Below are positions 46,201 through 59,470 of a DNA stretch of 64,000 nt, piece by piece. This DNA comes from Anas platyrhynchos (lineage: Eukaryota; Chordata; Aves; Anseriformes; Anatidae). A model generated the notes under the pieces. That model was not told the DNA's origin and did no database searches. It worked only from the letters and a program-made list of their open reading frames with translations. The stretch spans positions 10,837,501-10,901,500 of the forward strand of contig NC_092604.1 in assembly GCF_047663525.1 (NCBI RefSeq), in the 5' to 3' direction. How positions within the stretch are numbered: position 1 is the first letter of the stretch; the number at the start of each line of letters is the position of its first letter. The translations under genes were made by a program, and so were the position numbers.

Positions 46201-49200
46201 AAATTTAAGGTGTAGAAAGAGCATCTGAGGGTGTACCTTGAGAAAGTTTTTCAAAAAAGTGAAAATAGGTCAACTGGAGGTGAAAATATTCTGCAGGAAA
46301 CACCCCACTCGTGAAAACTCTCACTGAAATGCAGAGAGACTTCTGAAACAGCACAGTATTGTGTTAAAAAACCTAAGGGCTCTTTGTGTGATACTTTATG
46401 TGCTCTAACATACAACTTTCAGTCCACGCTACCTTCAAATGACTTGCACTAAGCTCCCAGATACAAACAAGCCTGAAAATATCTTGAAAGAATTTCAGTG
46501 GTGGAATCAATCAGTCACAAGGGGAGAAGCAAAGGAGCTCTTGTGAGGCTCATCTTACCGTAGCCAGTCGCTTGAGCAGCTGGATGGCCAAGCGTGGAAG
46601 TGCAGGGTCATGCTTGTGGTAGATGTATTTGGCCAAGACCGCAATAAGGTTGTTTCCATGAGCACCTGAATTGAACACAGTTAAGACCGAAGAGAAAAAG
46701 CTGCAATAAGATCCAACTATTTAACAGAACTACTTTCATAACAGAAGGTGAGAATTAGGTCAGTCTTCCAGAAGACCAAGGCATGGTCCCAGTCAGATGA
46801 TTACTAATGGCAGATGATTTACTATATTCTGTAACTACACCCATCCTATTACAACGCAGCAAAAAATTAGCCATGTTTCCTTAATACTAATGAAATTCCC
46901 TCGTGGAGAATAATGCCTCAGAGGATGGAGAATTCTCCCATCACTAGAAAGCACTTTTTGGAACCATCACAAACTCTGTTTGTAATGAGAAACTCACTGA
47001 CTCTTTGCACGTAACAAAACCCACAGCTTCCCAGGGCATCCCCACGAGGAAATACATACCATGCTGAGTAAGGGCCTGCTCTAACGGAGACACCACGCTG
47101 GAGGGGGGCTTCAACCGTATGACGTTATTGGTAACCGAGAATGCCAGCTTAACTGTTTGTATCAGCAGCTGACCTTGGCCTTGTGTCTCATCACTGCATT
47201 TCAAAAATGAAAACAAAGTAATTGTGTCAACAATTGTCATTTATTATTTGCACAACATTCGAAGAGTAAATTCCATACTCTTGTCAGTCACAGGTTGTAA
47301 GACACTGTCATGTCACCATGTAACAGTTGCTGAAACGCAAACCCCAACATAAACCTTCTAACAACCCCAAAAGACCTTCCAGCAACCTTCCAATAAAGGT
47401 GGCCTCCAGGAAAGCTGGGGAGGGACTCCTAACAGACAGTTTTGTAATAGGACAAGGAGTAATGGTTTTAAACTAAAAGTGGGTAGATTTAGATTAGATA
47501 TAAGGAAGAAATTCTTTACTCTGAGGGTGGTTAGTCACAGGAACAGGTTGCACAGGGAAGTTGCGGATGCCCCATCCCTGGAAGTGTTCAAGGCCAGCTT
47601 GGATGGGGCTTTGAGCAACCTGGTCTGGTGCGACATGTCCCTGCCCGTGGTAGGAATTACATGATTTGTAAGGTCCCTTCCAACCCAAACCATCCTATTA
47701 TTCTATAACCACACGAAATGGAGAGCGTGTAGTAAAAACTAAACATGGATCTGTAACAAATAAGGCTTGCTCCTCCTGAACATACAAAACAGACTCCCAC
47801 GGATAGTCACTGTGCTGATCCCCAATTAAGTACAATCCAGTTAAAGCTACATCTCAAATATTATCAAATATCTGTTGCTTCTTCCCTCACACTATTGAAA
47901 TAAAAGAACTCACCTACTAGGCTGGGAAGCCATTACCATATCAATAGTGTCCACACCGATTCCCATGATGTTAATGACAGCTTGCCCTGCTTCAGTGTTG
48001 GCCAGGCTGAAGATGCACAAGGACTGAAGGCTAGGGGCACTGCTGGGAGACACAAACAACGCAGGACATCATCACATGCAGGACTTTCCCACCCTAGCAC
48101 TTAGTAAACTACTATAAAGTGACTTCTGAATTTCCTACTGCAGATCTGAAACCCGTCATGCATCTTACCTACTCCCAGGATCCATTTCAGGGAATAAATT
48201 CAGTATAGCATGAATCAACTGCAGAATTAGGCATCCTGAAACAGAGAGAGAATGGACCACTCAGTTTTCAGGAAGATCTGTTGCCTAGTCTGTAGTATTT
48301 CTAAACAAATCCCAGCATCTAGCAATACTGGTAAATGCAGAAAGCAAATCCTAAATGTCTGCTAGAAAAGGTATGATAAAAAGTGGGAAAATTTCACAAA
48401 TTCTCTCCAATAAGACAGGTGATCCTTTTTAATCTCTTCAACTTCTCCTCTCTCAAATATCCTTACCAATTTTCTCTCTCACTCCATGAGAGTTGTAACG
48501 CCATTTGTGGTAATTTGGTAACATCTCCTTCAGGACAAACACAATGCAGGGCACAAGTCCTTGGCTCTGGGTGCTACCAAGTTGTCCCTAGGAGAAACAG
48601 AAATGTTAACTTTCCCCTTCTGGTTAAAATAACACGAGATCTTTGGTAGGAAGATAGGTCACATGTCTTTGAAGCATGAGAAAACCACTGAGCTTGAGGA
48701 CACAGAATTACCAGCTATTTTTATTCTCTTGTAGATATGATAAATCAAAGCCGTTTTTCGAAATAACCACAGGAAGCACAAACTGTAGCATAGCAGGAAG
48801 TGTCAACCAGTGATTACTCAGACAGACCCATTGCCCAGGGGATGTCAGACACTGCTGTATTTCACTTTCCTATCATAGCAGCCTACAGCTGACTTCACAA
48901 GCAGACCACTCCAGAAGCACTCACCCGGACAAGAGTTGTTATCAGGTTCAGGAAGGAGATGGTAACGCTGTACTCCCCTTGAGGCTGTTCTATGCTCATC
49001 AACAGGTTTCCATAGCCCCCAGCATTCATCCCCTCTGCACTGTGAAATGAGCACCAAGGTTTGTTGTATGAATAGCAGGATTTTGACATGAGTGAGAGAT
49101 GTTGGATGCATAGATTCCACAAACCTCAGATTTCACACCAGCAAAAAGGTCTTATGTTATGAACAGTTCAGGTCAAAAAAAAAAAATAAAAGCTGGGGTT

Positions 49201-50207
49201 GGGGGGGAGGATGTGAATACCTAATCATGTGATTCATACTGGACACTGGATTGGCAACAAATGGTAAGAACCCCGTATGGTGAAGGTCAGTCCAAACCTG
49301 CAAGAGAAAAAAGTAGAGATATTCCCTCTCATTCACATATACATGTCTACTAGTTCTCAAACCTAGAAAGCCCAGAAGATTCTTACCTTGGCTGGCATCC
49401 GAGCAGCCAGTACTGTCAAGCAATTGACACAAGAAGCAATAACGTCCACAGGGGGAGAGATTACAGTTGTCAGCCTTGAAAAGAGAAATATTACGCATAA
49501 AATGCACTGCCATCTGTGAGCTAGCCTATCTACTGCTGCTGTGATTCAAAAAGCATTTCCTTCACTGAAGCACACAAGCACAAAACCTATGCTCTGGTGC
49601 AGACACCAGTCTGCACTGTCAGTCTAGACTTGACAGCTCTCCCTCACACCTGAATCAGATCAATTTACTGCAAGAAGCAAGGCTCAGCAGACAGCAGGCT
49701 GGCACAGTGAACAATGACTATCCAGCAGATTGACTGGGGGGGATAGTTAATAAGTGTAACTCTTTTATTACCTGGAAGTTACTGCTCTAATTGTATGCTT
49801 TATTCCCCTTTTATGTAAGTATAATTACCAATAAAAAAGCCTTTAAATGGATAAACTTGTACAACTAATGAAAGTGAAAGAGGGGTCATTCTGCTGCATC
49901 AAAGCATTCAGCAGTGTGTAGCCAGAACAGTTCTTACTGAACACCTGCCTCGGGGAGTTGAAGCACTGAGATACACTTCTTTCAAATCTTTTGGCAAAAT
50001 AGGTAATTAACTGTTCTTCCAGCTCATTGTACTACTTCTCAGGTACTCTGCTGTTAGCTCCATGCTGGTCAGTGACTTACCTCTGCAGCAGCATGTAGAT
50101 TCGCGACGTGATCGGCAGAAGGCAATCTGCTATCGATACATCAGTGCTGATGACTTTATGAACCAGATCGATGATTGGCTTCACCCTCTGGCAATGCTGA
50201 ATCACAT
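34278..50207 (-). CDS. NUP188: NUP188 exons 17-44: middle and C-terminal solenoid
   Basis: Residues about 556-1737. Landmarks: GIGVDTIDMVMASQ (exon 23), NNLIAVLAKYIYHKHDPA (exon 25), LTRLQSKIEDMRIKVMIL (exon 26), ALWQDRRDSAMLVLRTK (exon 27), LGLHLAKELCEVDEDGD (exon 35), HFTPDVCQILLDQ (exon 40) and FVRHVQR at the end. Two segments look disordered: the acidic DAADDKDSMETDD in exon 34 (about residues 1218-1278) and the Ser/Pro-rich start of exon 40 (from 1501). Exon 23 has a tandem CAGCAG acceptor that could add or drop one Ser. A Pro/Ser-rich tail precedes the last conserved helix. Confidence 0.94.
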
Positions 50208-53200
50208 CTGCATAAAGCAAACATCAGAATGCAAAAACCATACTTACGCAGTAAAGAAACTTAGAATAATGCACATTAATCTTACCACACAACCTTGGGA
50301 TCGTTCCCCATACCAAAAATCATTTATTTCTTATATCTCAGCTTTTCTCTCATCTAAAATTCACATAATCTCACTGCAAGCTCTTGACCTTTTGCAGTGA
50401 ATTATCATAATTTAAAACACACACAGGTTTCTGGGGTACTACTCCAAGCTCTTCCAGAAGTACTCAGAGCTGCTCAATCCTGCTGTTAACCTCAAGCTGA
50501 TACCAAAGAACAATTATTTATTCTCTTTTATACTCCCAGCCTATCTCACCTGCTGTTGAAACAACGTGGAGCAGCATTTCAATCTCACAGGTAAACAGTG
50601 TCCAGCTGCTGTACGAATACTCCCATCGTACCAAATAAGCTCGATCATCCAGCATCACTTGGCCCACTGTTCCCTGAGGTATCCGCAGATTTGTCTGACC
50701 TAGTCCTAGAGATAGAAGAAGCAAGTGAAATCAAGCCACAAATTTCCCCACGAGTTAGAAAGCAGATGAAGAACTAAATTCCCCAAAACACCTGAATAAG
50801 AAAAGGTTCAGTGCAGTTTCCTTACCAAGAGGATAGAGGAGCTTTGGAGCCTGTCTTCGCCAAAGTGTGCCATCTTCATGAGAGATCACATCAGGAGGTT
50901 TATGCTTGTACAGCTCAATATAAAAGGACATTTTATCCAGGAAACTGTATACCTGCGTAGAGAAAGAGCTTAAGCAATATAACCAAAGAGCCAGACCCTC
51001 TTAAAAATTAATCAGTGAGGTCATTTCCAGGAATAGGCAAGTTTTCCTTATGTAGACAATAACCTTCTAATATGTCAACCCTACTAAAACATTATATGGT
51101 TCGCACGTCCAGACAAGTCTGATCTAATGAATCAGGAACTTCTAACAAGTACAATAAAACCCAAAAAATTACATAGAACTTATCTAATTTTTTAGAATTA
51201 ATGGCTGAATTTATCTTCAGCCAGAGTTGGAGAGTTTACTAAAGGCCAGAAAACGGTACCCTGCAACAGAAAAGGACTTAAAAGGTGCCCTGTCTTAGAT
51301 AACAGACATAAAGCTTTTATCAAAGATTGTAAATGAGATATGCACTCATAGTGGGAAGAGAATCACACAGCATATCACATAACATGTTATGCCTGTCTTG
51401 AAATAAATCATCTCCCAAACACCAAGAGAGATCCTGTACCTTTTTTGCAGTAGATTTATCTGACACAAGGGCCTGGAGCAGCTGAAGAAGAGGAGTAAGA
51501 AGATGGGGGAACATCCCACACACACTGTCCAGGATAATGCCCAGACCTGCAGTTGGTTCCTGGTGGTAGAAGCAGCAAACAAATGTCTTATTGTTACAAA
51601 GAAATGACAAAACTTTCTCAGTACAGCATAAGGATATAGCTTCTTTAAGTTGTACATTTGACATTAATCATGCACAAAAGTATCACTCCAGTCCTTGTAC
51701 AGACTAAAGCATGAGGCATTGTGCAAGTAATAAGGCAAGAAGTAAGACTAATGCATTACACATCACCCTATTTCTGTAACAACAACAAAATAAGCATGAT
51801 GCTTTTGCCAGCAGTTAGTTCAATCTTTGCAATCCCAGCCCTGGTTTAAACTATCACCTATATTAAAACTTGTTCCAGTATCCTTCAAGAGTAAAGCCAA
51901 GGATGTACCTAAAAGGCAGGAAAGGGCAAAGGTAAATCAAAGATAGATACAAACAAACACTGGCTCCTCAGGGCCTTCTAAAAATGAGCTAACTAAATAT
52001 GATCAGTCTGTTCTTTTCCTAAAAAGGAATCTTTTATCAGGTTTTTGTTATAAGCAAGGTAAGTCAAAGAAGTTGCCAGCACACTCACCGTCTTCCAGAA
52101 GAGCTGAGGAATGCTGGAAGCCGACAAAACTTCACACGCAGCATCAATTATATCCTTCAAAGGAAGAGAGGAAAGAGAAGTTAAATGCTAACTTTACATA
52201 AAAGGTTCACATCCCAAACAAATTCTGTCACATCTTTAGAGTTTAAGTTTCCGTGCTTACTAGCTAAGATGGAACTAATCCCTCTAGTCAGAACAGAGGG
52301 AAACACCCCCCACGCACAAACTCAGACCACATGGAAAGTCTAACACCATGCTCCTTACCAAGGAGTGGACTGCCCAGGACAAACATGCCCACTAAATCTG
52401 CAAAAGGCTATATGATGTCTTCTTAAACTTAAAATGTATGTATTGAGTATGAAATAATACATACTACGAGTATGTATTATTTCCATTGCTTTGCACACAA
52501 CACATCAACTACTAGTTCCAAATCCATAGGACTTCCAAGGGCAAGATATGCAATGTTTCACTATTAAGCAGTAAACACCTCTGAAGACTGGTTTACACAA
52601 TGCAAATGTAGCCAGTCTTTTAGATCGATCTAAATCACAAGGTTTGCTATTTCAAATGCAGGACTGAAATTTAACAACAGTAACTTGCATCACTTATGCA
52701 AAGATCGATCAAATTAGATAACAGATGCGATGAGTGTTGGATGCTTACCTGCTGATTGCCCAACGTATGTAACTCCAGTGATGTCAGGACAAAGGAAAGA
52801 AGCCCATAAATACACATACAAGCTGTGCTGACAGTACACTGGGAAGAAAGAATACACAAGACCATTAGGGGAAAGATCATGAATTACAGAGCACGCTGTG
52901 TAACAGTGCTTGGTCTCCTTTACAAACTGTGGGCACTTCTGAGTAACTGCCTCTTTTGTACATCCTTGCTGCAGTCAGCAAAGGGGCAACAAAATAGGAA
53001 GCAGTCACCACTGAAGCCACAGACAGCACAAAATATTTCACTGCTTCTACCATTATCATTAAAAACACCTTCAAAACACAGAAAAAAAAAAAAGAAGCAG
53101 TGTTCAGAGAAATCAAAACGATTTGCTTTCACTGGTGTCTGCCTACGAGGTCATTTATTCTCATACACTGTGTTGTCTCATGAAACTGTATACAGAGAAC

Positions 53201-56200
53201 AGTGCAGACTTAGATCAGCTAGTACTCAAGACCTACACTGTCAAGTACACCTATGGAGGGAAATCAAAAAATGTGATTAAAGTAGTCTATTCTGTTCAAG
53301 GAGATATAGCTCCTCAACTTACAAAAGTTTCTTTTTTATTATTCTTTTCTAATTATTATTTCATCATAAAAATCTGTTTAGTATCAGTCTGATTTTTACT
53401 CTTCACTGAAAGAATGTGACATGACAAAACATGCTCTGTTGCATGCTCTGGTTCAAAGCAGATTTAGTTTGCAAGAACGTTGGTTCAAAATCATCCACTT
53501 CCCAAGACACCTTTACTTCATTAGTAGTTAAGAGCCTTAAAGAGCTTACATATACGACTGTAAGAACTCACATTCTTGCCCCCACTGCTCAATGATCGCA
53601 GAAGTTTCGTCAGATACTGGAACACATTCAGCTGGATAGCATTGCTGCCCATTCTCCTGATAACGTTAGTTGACTCCTCTGGGTTTATGGTATGACGGAG
53701 CAGTGCCCAAGCCAAAAGCACTGGAGCATGATGTGAGACATCTCCCAGCTGCAGCAGCTGACTGTCCATTTCCTGCACAGAGACAAAAGCAAGACAAGTG
53801 AGATCCTGTGAAAGCAGCTCATGCTCAGCAAGCATGTAGCTGATTGCACCCTTCTGCTAACACTCAGCTTTCTCTTGCAGATAATTATTTCAAATATACA
53901 ACTGTCCAAATTACACAGTTGCAGTCTTGGTCTGTTTTTGTGTGTGGTTTACTGACTTACAGCTGTTCTAACCTCAGATGTCCTCTGTCCTAAAAGCCCT
54001 GATGCTGAAAATCTCTCGTTTCACTCCCATCTCATGGCCTACTTCCCTGTGCACACCTCTATTTAGAGAAAGGCCCAAAATCATCAAGCAAACCTAAGTG
54101 GGAAAAGAATCAATCTCTTTCTTATTTGTCCCAAATCGTTATGTGGATGCTAGCTCTTATATTTGGCCAACAAACACAAGAAACTTACAGATGTAATATT
54201 TTTAACAGTGCTGCTCGGGTAACCAAAGTAAATTCTATATTGTTAAGCCAAACAGGGGGTTATTCTGCTACTGGTTTACCTGGTGGATATGTGAATTATT
54301 GGCTAATTTGTGCTCCTCTGTCCTATCATCCAAAGCTCGCTCATGGAGGGAGTCAATTTCCATGCCTTCCACCAGAATAAGAGCACTAAAGTAGCTGCAA
54401 GCAGGAAAGGGGAAAAAAAAAAAAAAAAAGTAGGTTAGACACTTTAATTAAGAATTCAGTTTTCAAAAAGACATTCATAAATGGTCAAAGAACAACCTGT
54501 AGTTCGCATGGGTTCAGCTGTTCTTTGAAGCAATAAGAAATTAAGATGAAATTAACAGCAGATAATCCAAATTTTGTTTTGAAATGCTAGTATCCGACAG
54601 ATTAAAATCTTCAACGCCACCATTCCTGGTTGAACAGGAAGTCTCTGAAATTTGAAGATAGCTTTTCCACCTTTGAAACTTTTTATCACTCACCAGGATT
54701 TTCATTCCTTCTGGCTGCAGCTTGAGTTATGTCCCACAAAGCAAAACGAAGACATTATTACCACTCTTTCAAGCAGACCCACGATAGTTTGTGCTGAGGC
54801 AACACAGTTAACAGCACAGGGCTAACCTCTGCCTCGGAGCCAGCCTCTGAGCACAGGATTGTGAAGATGCAGTTTCACTTTAATACTAGACTATTTAAGA
54901 ACAAATGGCACTGTCTTCACTGCCATTCACACCAGAGACAGCTAGCTTAAAGCTAGTATATGAATGCCTCTCTATTGTGCAATCACACTTATTTTGCTAC
55001 AAACTTCCAATGTGACCAGAAAATATATTTCACCTTCATCACAATTAGCTTAGCTTGAAATAGTCATGATTTTAAGAGGCAACAGAAAGAATTATAAAAT
55101 ATTTTTTTACTGAGAATTGTTTTGTTCTGCACTCACTTGACAAATACACTTCACTTACCCGATACGATCCACCAGGTGATCCATGCTCTCATCTACCAAG
55201 TGTCTGTTGGTTTGTCTAGTGCCAAACCCCTGTTCTTTGAACATCTTTGCAAATTCGAGAAGCTCATCTGATGCCATTTCAAAGTATGCATAGTAGAGGA
55301 AGATGACTTCCAGTAGCATGGACTGCTCACGGAGGCATTGCACAAACCAACGAGAAACCTGACGCTCTGTCTGCACAAGGAGAAGTCCTACTGTCAGACA
55401 CAAAGCTCACTGATTGGTCTAAGCAATTAGAAACCAAGACAGGTTGGAGCATTTCAAAGTTTGCACAGTCAATGTTTTGCACCAACTGCAAGAAAAGCCA
55501 CTATAAATGCAGAGTTTACTGATGCAAAGAGATTGTAAAGAGCTGCACAGAAATGGATCTGCAGGCCTAGTGCTGTCAACACATTTCTTACAACGAAGAA
55601 TACGTTTCTAACAACTCACTTTGTTTCTGAGCAAAAGTGTGTTCTACTAAGGAGAAAACAATTTTTATATTTCTTGGGCCAAGAGAACCATCCGTTCTAA
55701 CTGCATCTGCACATACACATTTTCCAATAGTTTCTATACCAGGAAAGACTTTGTAAGTTTATTAAAGAATAGTATGAAGGAAATACCATGAGATTTCCAT
55801 GTGTTTCCCATGTAGGAGCTTCTGCTTTGTACAGTTCTTCATATTTTTTCCGGTAATTAGGAATTAGTTCTTTTTCCAACTTTTCGACACACTGGAAGTA
55901 CTGCGCCTTAAACAAATAAAGAAATCAACTTTTCACATGCACATCTATGTGCTTTTTACAATCTCAGGTGGACAACTTCTATATATAACTTAAGTATTTA
56001 GACTATTTCAATGACATCATATCCAGGAGAAGGTTCCTGTACTCACTGTGTAAGGATGCCTCTCATCCTGAAAATAAGTGAGTAGATGGAGGACACAGCG
56101 CAGAATACACATCCTCTCTTCATAATAATAGTCAGCAAGCTGTGAACACAGAACGTCACCAATATCAGTGTGGTATTGTGACACCTCCCATTCACCTTCC

Positions 56201-59200
56201 TGCCCCATACACAGCCCAGGCCCTCAGCACCAGAACACGTAGGGCTCAAACACTACTACAGATGGAGTTTCAACTAAGCAGTTTTAAGTTATCTGAAAAA
56301 AAAATTAATTAACTTTACAGAATTCAATAAAACATGCCCATAGGGACGTGTCTATAATTACACTGCTAACTGAGAAAACTCAGGAAAGGAATGCAAAAAG
56401 ATACAGAGGTCACCTCCCATTCTTAATCTTCAGTAATCTCTACCAGCTGTGATCATCACTCTCTATTTCGGAGTTGACACTTCAGACAGCAACACATAAG
56501 CCTACAAGCTTTGGAAAATGTGGGAGCATACATCTGACAAGCTAAATTCCCTGACATTAAGCCTACAATTTGCTTTCCACAGCAACTATTAACACTGCTC
56601 AAATATATGTATGTCCATCCCTATTTCAAAAGAATCTTCTAAAATTTGTTCGTTATATGAGGGAATACTTCAATCATTCCAAGGTTTCTGAATCCATAAA
56701 ATAAAATTGGTTCTCAGATCAATAGAAAATACAAATGGAAGTGACTAACCTTCAGCATCAGAGCCTGACTCTGCCTTTCATCCTGAAGAACTGTCTAAAG
56801 CAAACCACAACAAAATAAACAATTATTTACTGCAGAAATATCAACGGACAAAATATTCACACAAAAAAAGACTGAAAGAAAAGAGAGAATTTTTCTGTTT
56901 CTTTTGGAAAGACAGATTCCAAAAGTACTAAGTCAAAACATTCATTAATAACTATCTGTTTGTTCATCTCCACTCGCTCTCTTTCACAAATCTGTAGCTT
57001 TGCTGTATTCCTGAGACAAAGAAGCTGAATCCCTGCAGAGAGATTCAAGCAGAAAGAGCTACTGGAATGTTAGGCTTGGATATCTGCTATCACATTTCTG
57101 TAAAGAGGCACTTGAGCATTGCAGGTTCAGAGAAGAACAACTACAAAGTCATTTCCAAGTCAGAACTTGGGCTTGCATGTGACCATAATTCATCAGCAAA
57201 TTACTGGTACTAAGGAGAGATGCAGAGTGAACAGAAAATATATGGGAGCTATGGACCTTCAGAGAGTCTCTTGTTCCTCTGTAATCTTCTTGAAGATAAC
57301 ACTGTAACAACTGCACACTCTGCTCTTCATCCAAACCCTGAAAAAAAGAGAGATGCTCTGAAGTGAGTAAAAGGCAACTGAATTAATTTGATAAAGACTC
57401 TCTCCAAATACTCAGGCAGCCTTTCTCTTCAGAATAAATAATTTCCCAAATACACCAATAGAAATCTTTTTACTTTTCGGGATGACATTTGTTTAAGTTA
57501 GCAATTCCATTTAAAGCAAACTACGTAAGTTTTGATATCATTTAGATGTAGCCAGATTTAACTTCAGTGAAAGGAGCACAACACATTTAAATAAAGGTAC
57601 AGCCACCAGTCACCTATTTTCTGGCTTGACGGAACATAATCTTGCAGCAAACAGACATATTTTCAAACACGGCTGCTACTTTAAGGGACATCAGTTTTAG
57701 CTGAGCAGTCTCAGATAGCTTGAAAGAACACAAGACCAGATGAGAGTGACTGTTTTTGAAAAGCTGAAACCCCTTTCTGGCAGGAGGGTTCGTTAACCAG
57801 GAAAATTGAAGCAATTCAGGGCCACCAACAGCTTTAAAAAAATGTTCACCTAGAGCTCCTATGGGTACTTATAACATCCTTTAGATTATTTTTAACTGAG
57901 ATAAACTTAAGTTTGCCTCTATTCAACATCACAAAGCTTTCTGAAATAACAGAATCTCAGTAACAATGCAATCCAAGTGCAGGGATAAAAAAAAGTAATC
58001 AGCATAGCATCTTCACTCACCAAAAACTTGCTGACCCTCAGACCCAGTTCTTTTAGTGGAGCAGCTACATCTTTATCAGCTTTTATTTTTTCTGCTGAAG
58101 TTGTACTGAAGAAAAAAAGAAGTTTTCATTGCTAAAAATGGAGCAACACCAAGGAATGAGCAGAAGAGACTTAATTTCAAAGCTCTCAATTTTATCAGTT
58201 TGAACTTGACATTTCTTTTCCCTCTCAGTGGCCTTTCAATGCTTCAGACAGCAATATTCAGTAATCTTCCTATCAGATAACACTCAACATTGTTCACTAT
58301 CTTATTAATACAATAAACACAGGCTATATTCATTCTATCTTTTCCAGTGAGAGAGTCTGGTTATCTTTCCTGCATGACTAAGTGTCAAGAGGAGTCAATT
58401 CTCTGCAGGCTGCACGCTTGTACTTGATCACTGCAACCCAACAGAGGCAAGGATTAAGAGCTACTTAACACTGGTAATGAGAGCAGAAACTGCTGTTACT
58501 TCTTTCTGATCTTTATTTCATGTCCCAAAATGTTATTTGGATTAAGCACTTTCTACTGTTCTTCCTCTCCAGAAATCTCAAGTCAGTTTTTTTTTATTAC
58601 ATAAAAATCTGTTTTTATGTAATTAGAGAGAAATATTCAACATGTTCTCAACTTATTAGTAGATCCCATTTTAAAGGTTAACTTCTAAAATCAGGCAATT
58701 ACCATACCTTGGAGGTTTGTAGTATGAAAGTCCCTCTAAAAACCTCTGCCAGTGCTTGTTCAGTTCTGCCGCAATCTGTGCCTGAAAAGAGAACCAAATA
58801 CTACTGAACAGACTCCTCAACATCCACCATTGAGTATCAGATTTGTTTAATTTGAGTGAAGCAAAGACATTCCACCACCAAAACCAGACAAGAACACAAG
58901 GCAAACAACAACAGCATCTATGATTCAGACTGATTCAAGGTGTATATTGCATGAGAAAGCTTGCTGCCTTGCCTAATATTGGGAAGGGAGAGGAAAGGAG
59001 GCAACGGACTAGGTTCAGATACGTTTGCATTTCCAACCTCTCGGCACATTCTTGAAAGCACGGGCTCCATCCCAGAAAATAAGGAAGCAGGCTGTACCAC
59101 TCATGAATACCCCAGACCAGTCAGTCTAGAAAGTAGCACTTGTGTCCACTCCAGAAAGGGCACCAGCTTTTCACATACACCCTTCCAGGCAGCAGTTCAT

Positions 59201-59436
59201 GAAGCAGCTATAAACAAGGAGTGGAAGAATAAACAAGTAGCGGGGAAAGAACAACAAAAATCCCACCAAGGAAAAGGGAAGAGCAGCAAAATTCATATTC
59301 AAACAGATGTACAAATGATGTATTTGTCCATGGAGTCCATTCAGTGACAGGCAAACCTGCTTGGCAAGACATGGACTTACTGGTTCTCTTAAAGCTGATC
59401 TGCCGAGGAGAATTGTCCACAATTCTCTGCTGCTCC

Positions 59437-59470
<34 letters not shown>

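Noticed and set aside
52619..52634. 16-bp palindrome TTTAGATCGATCTAAA as a binding site
   Set aside because: A loop-less palindrome in an AT-rich intron next to another GATCGATC; no known site and no context to support a function.
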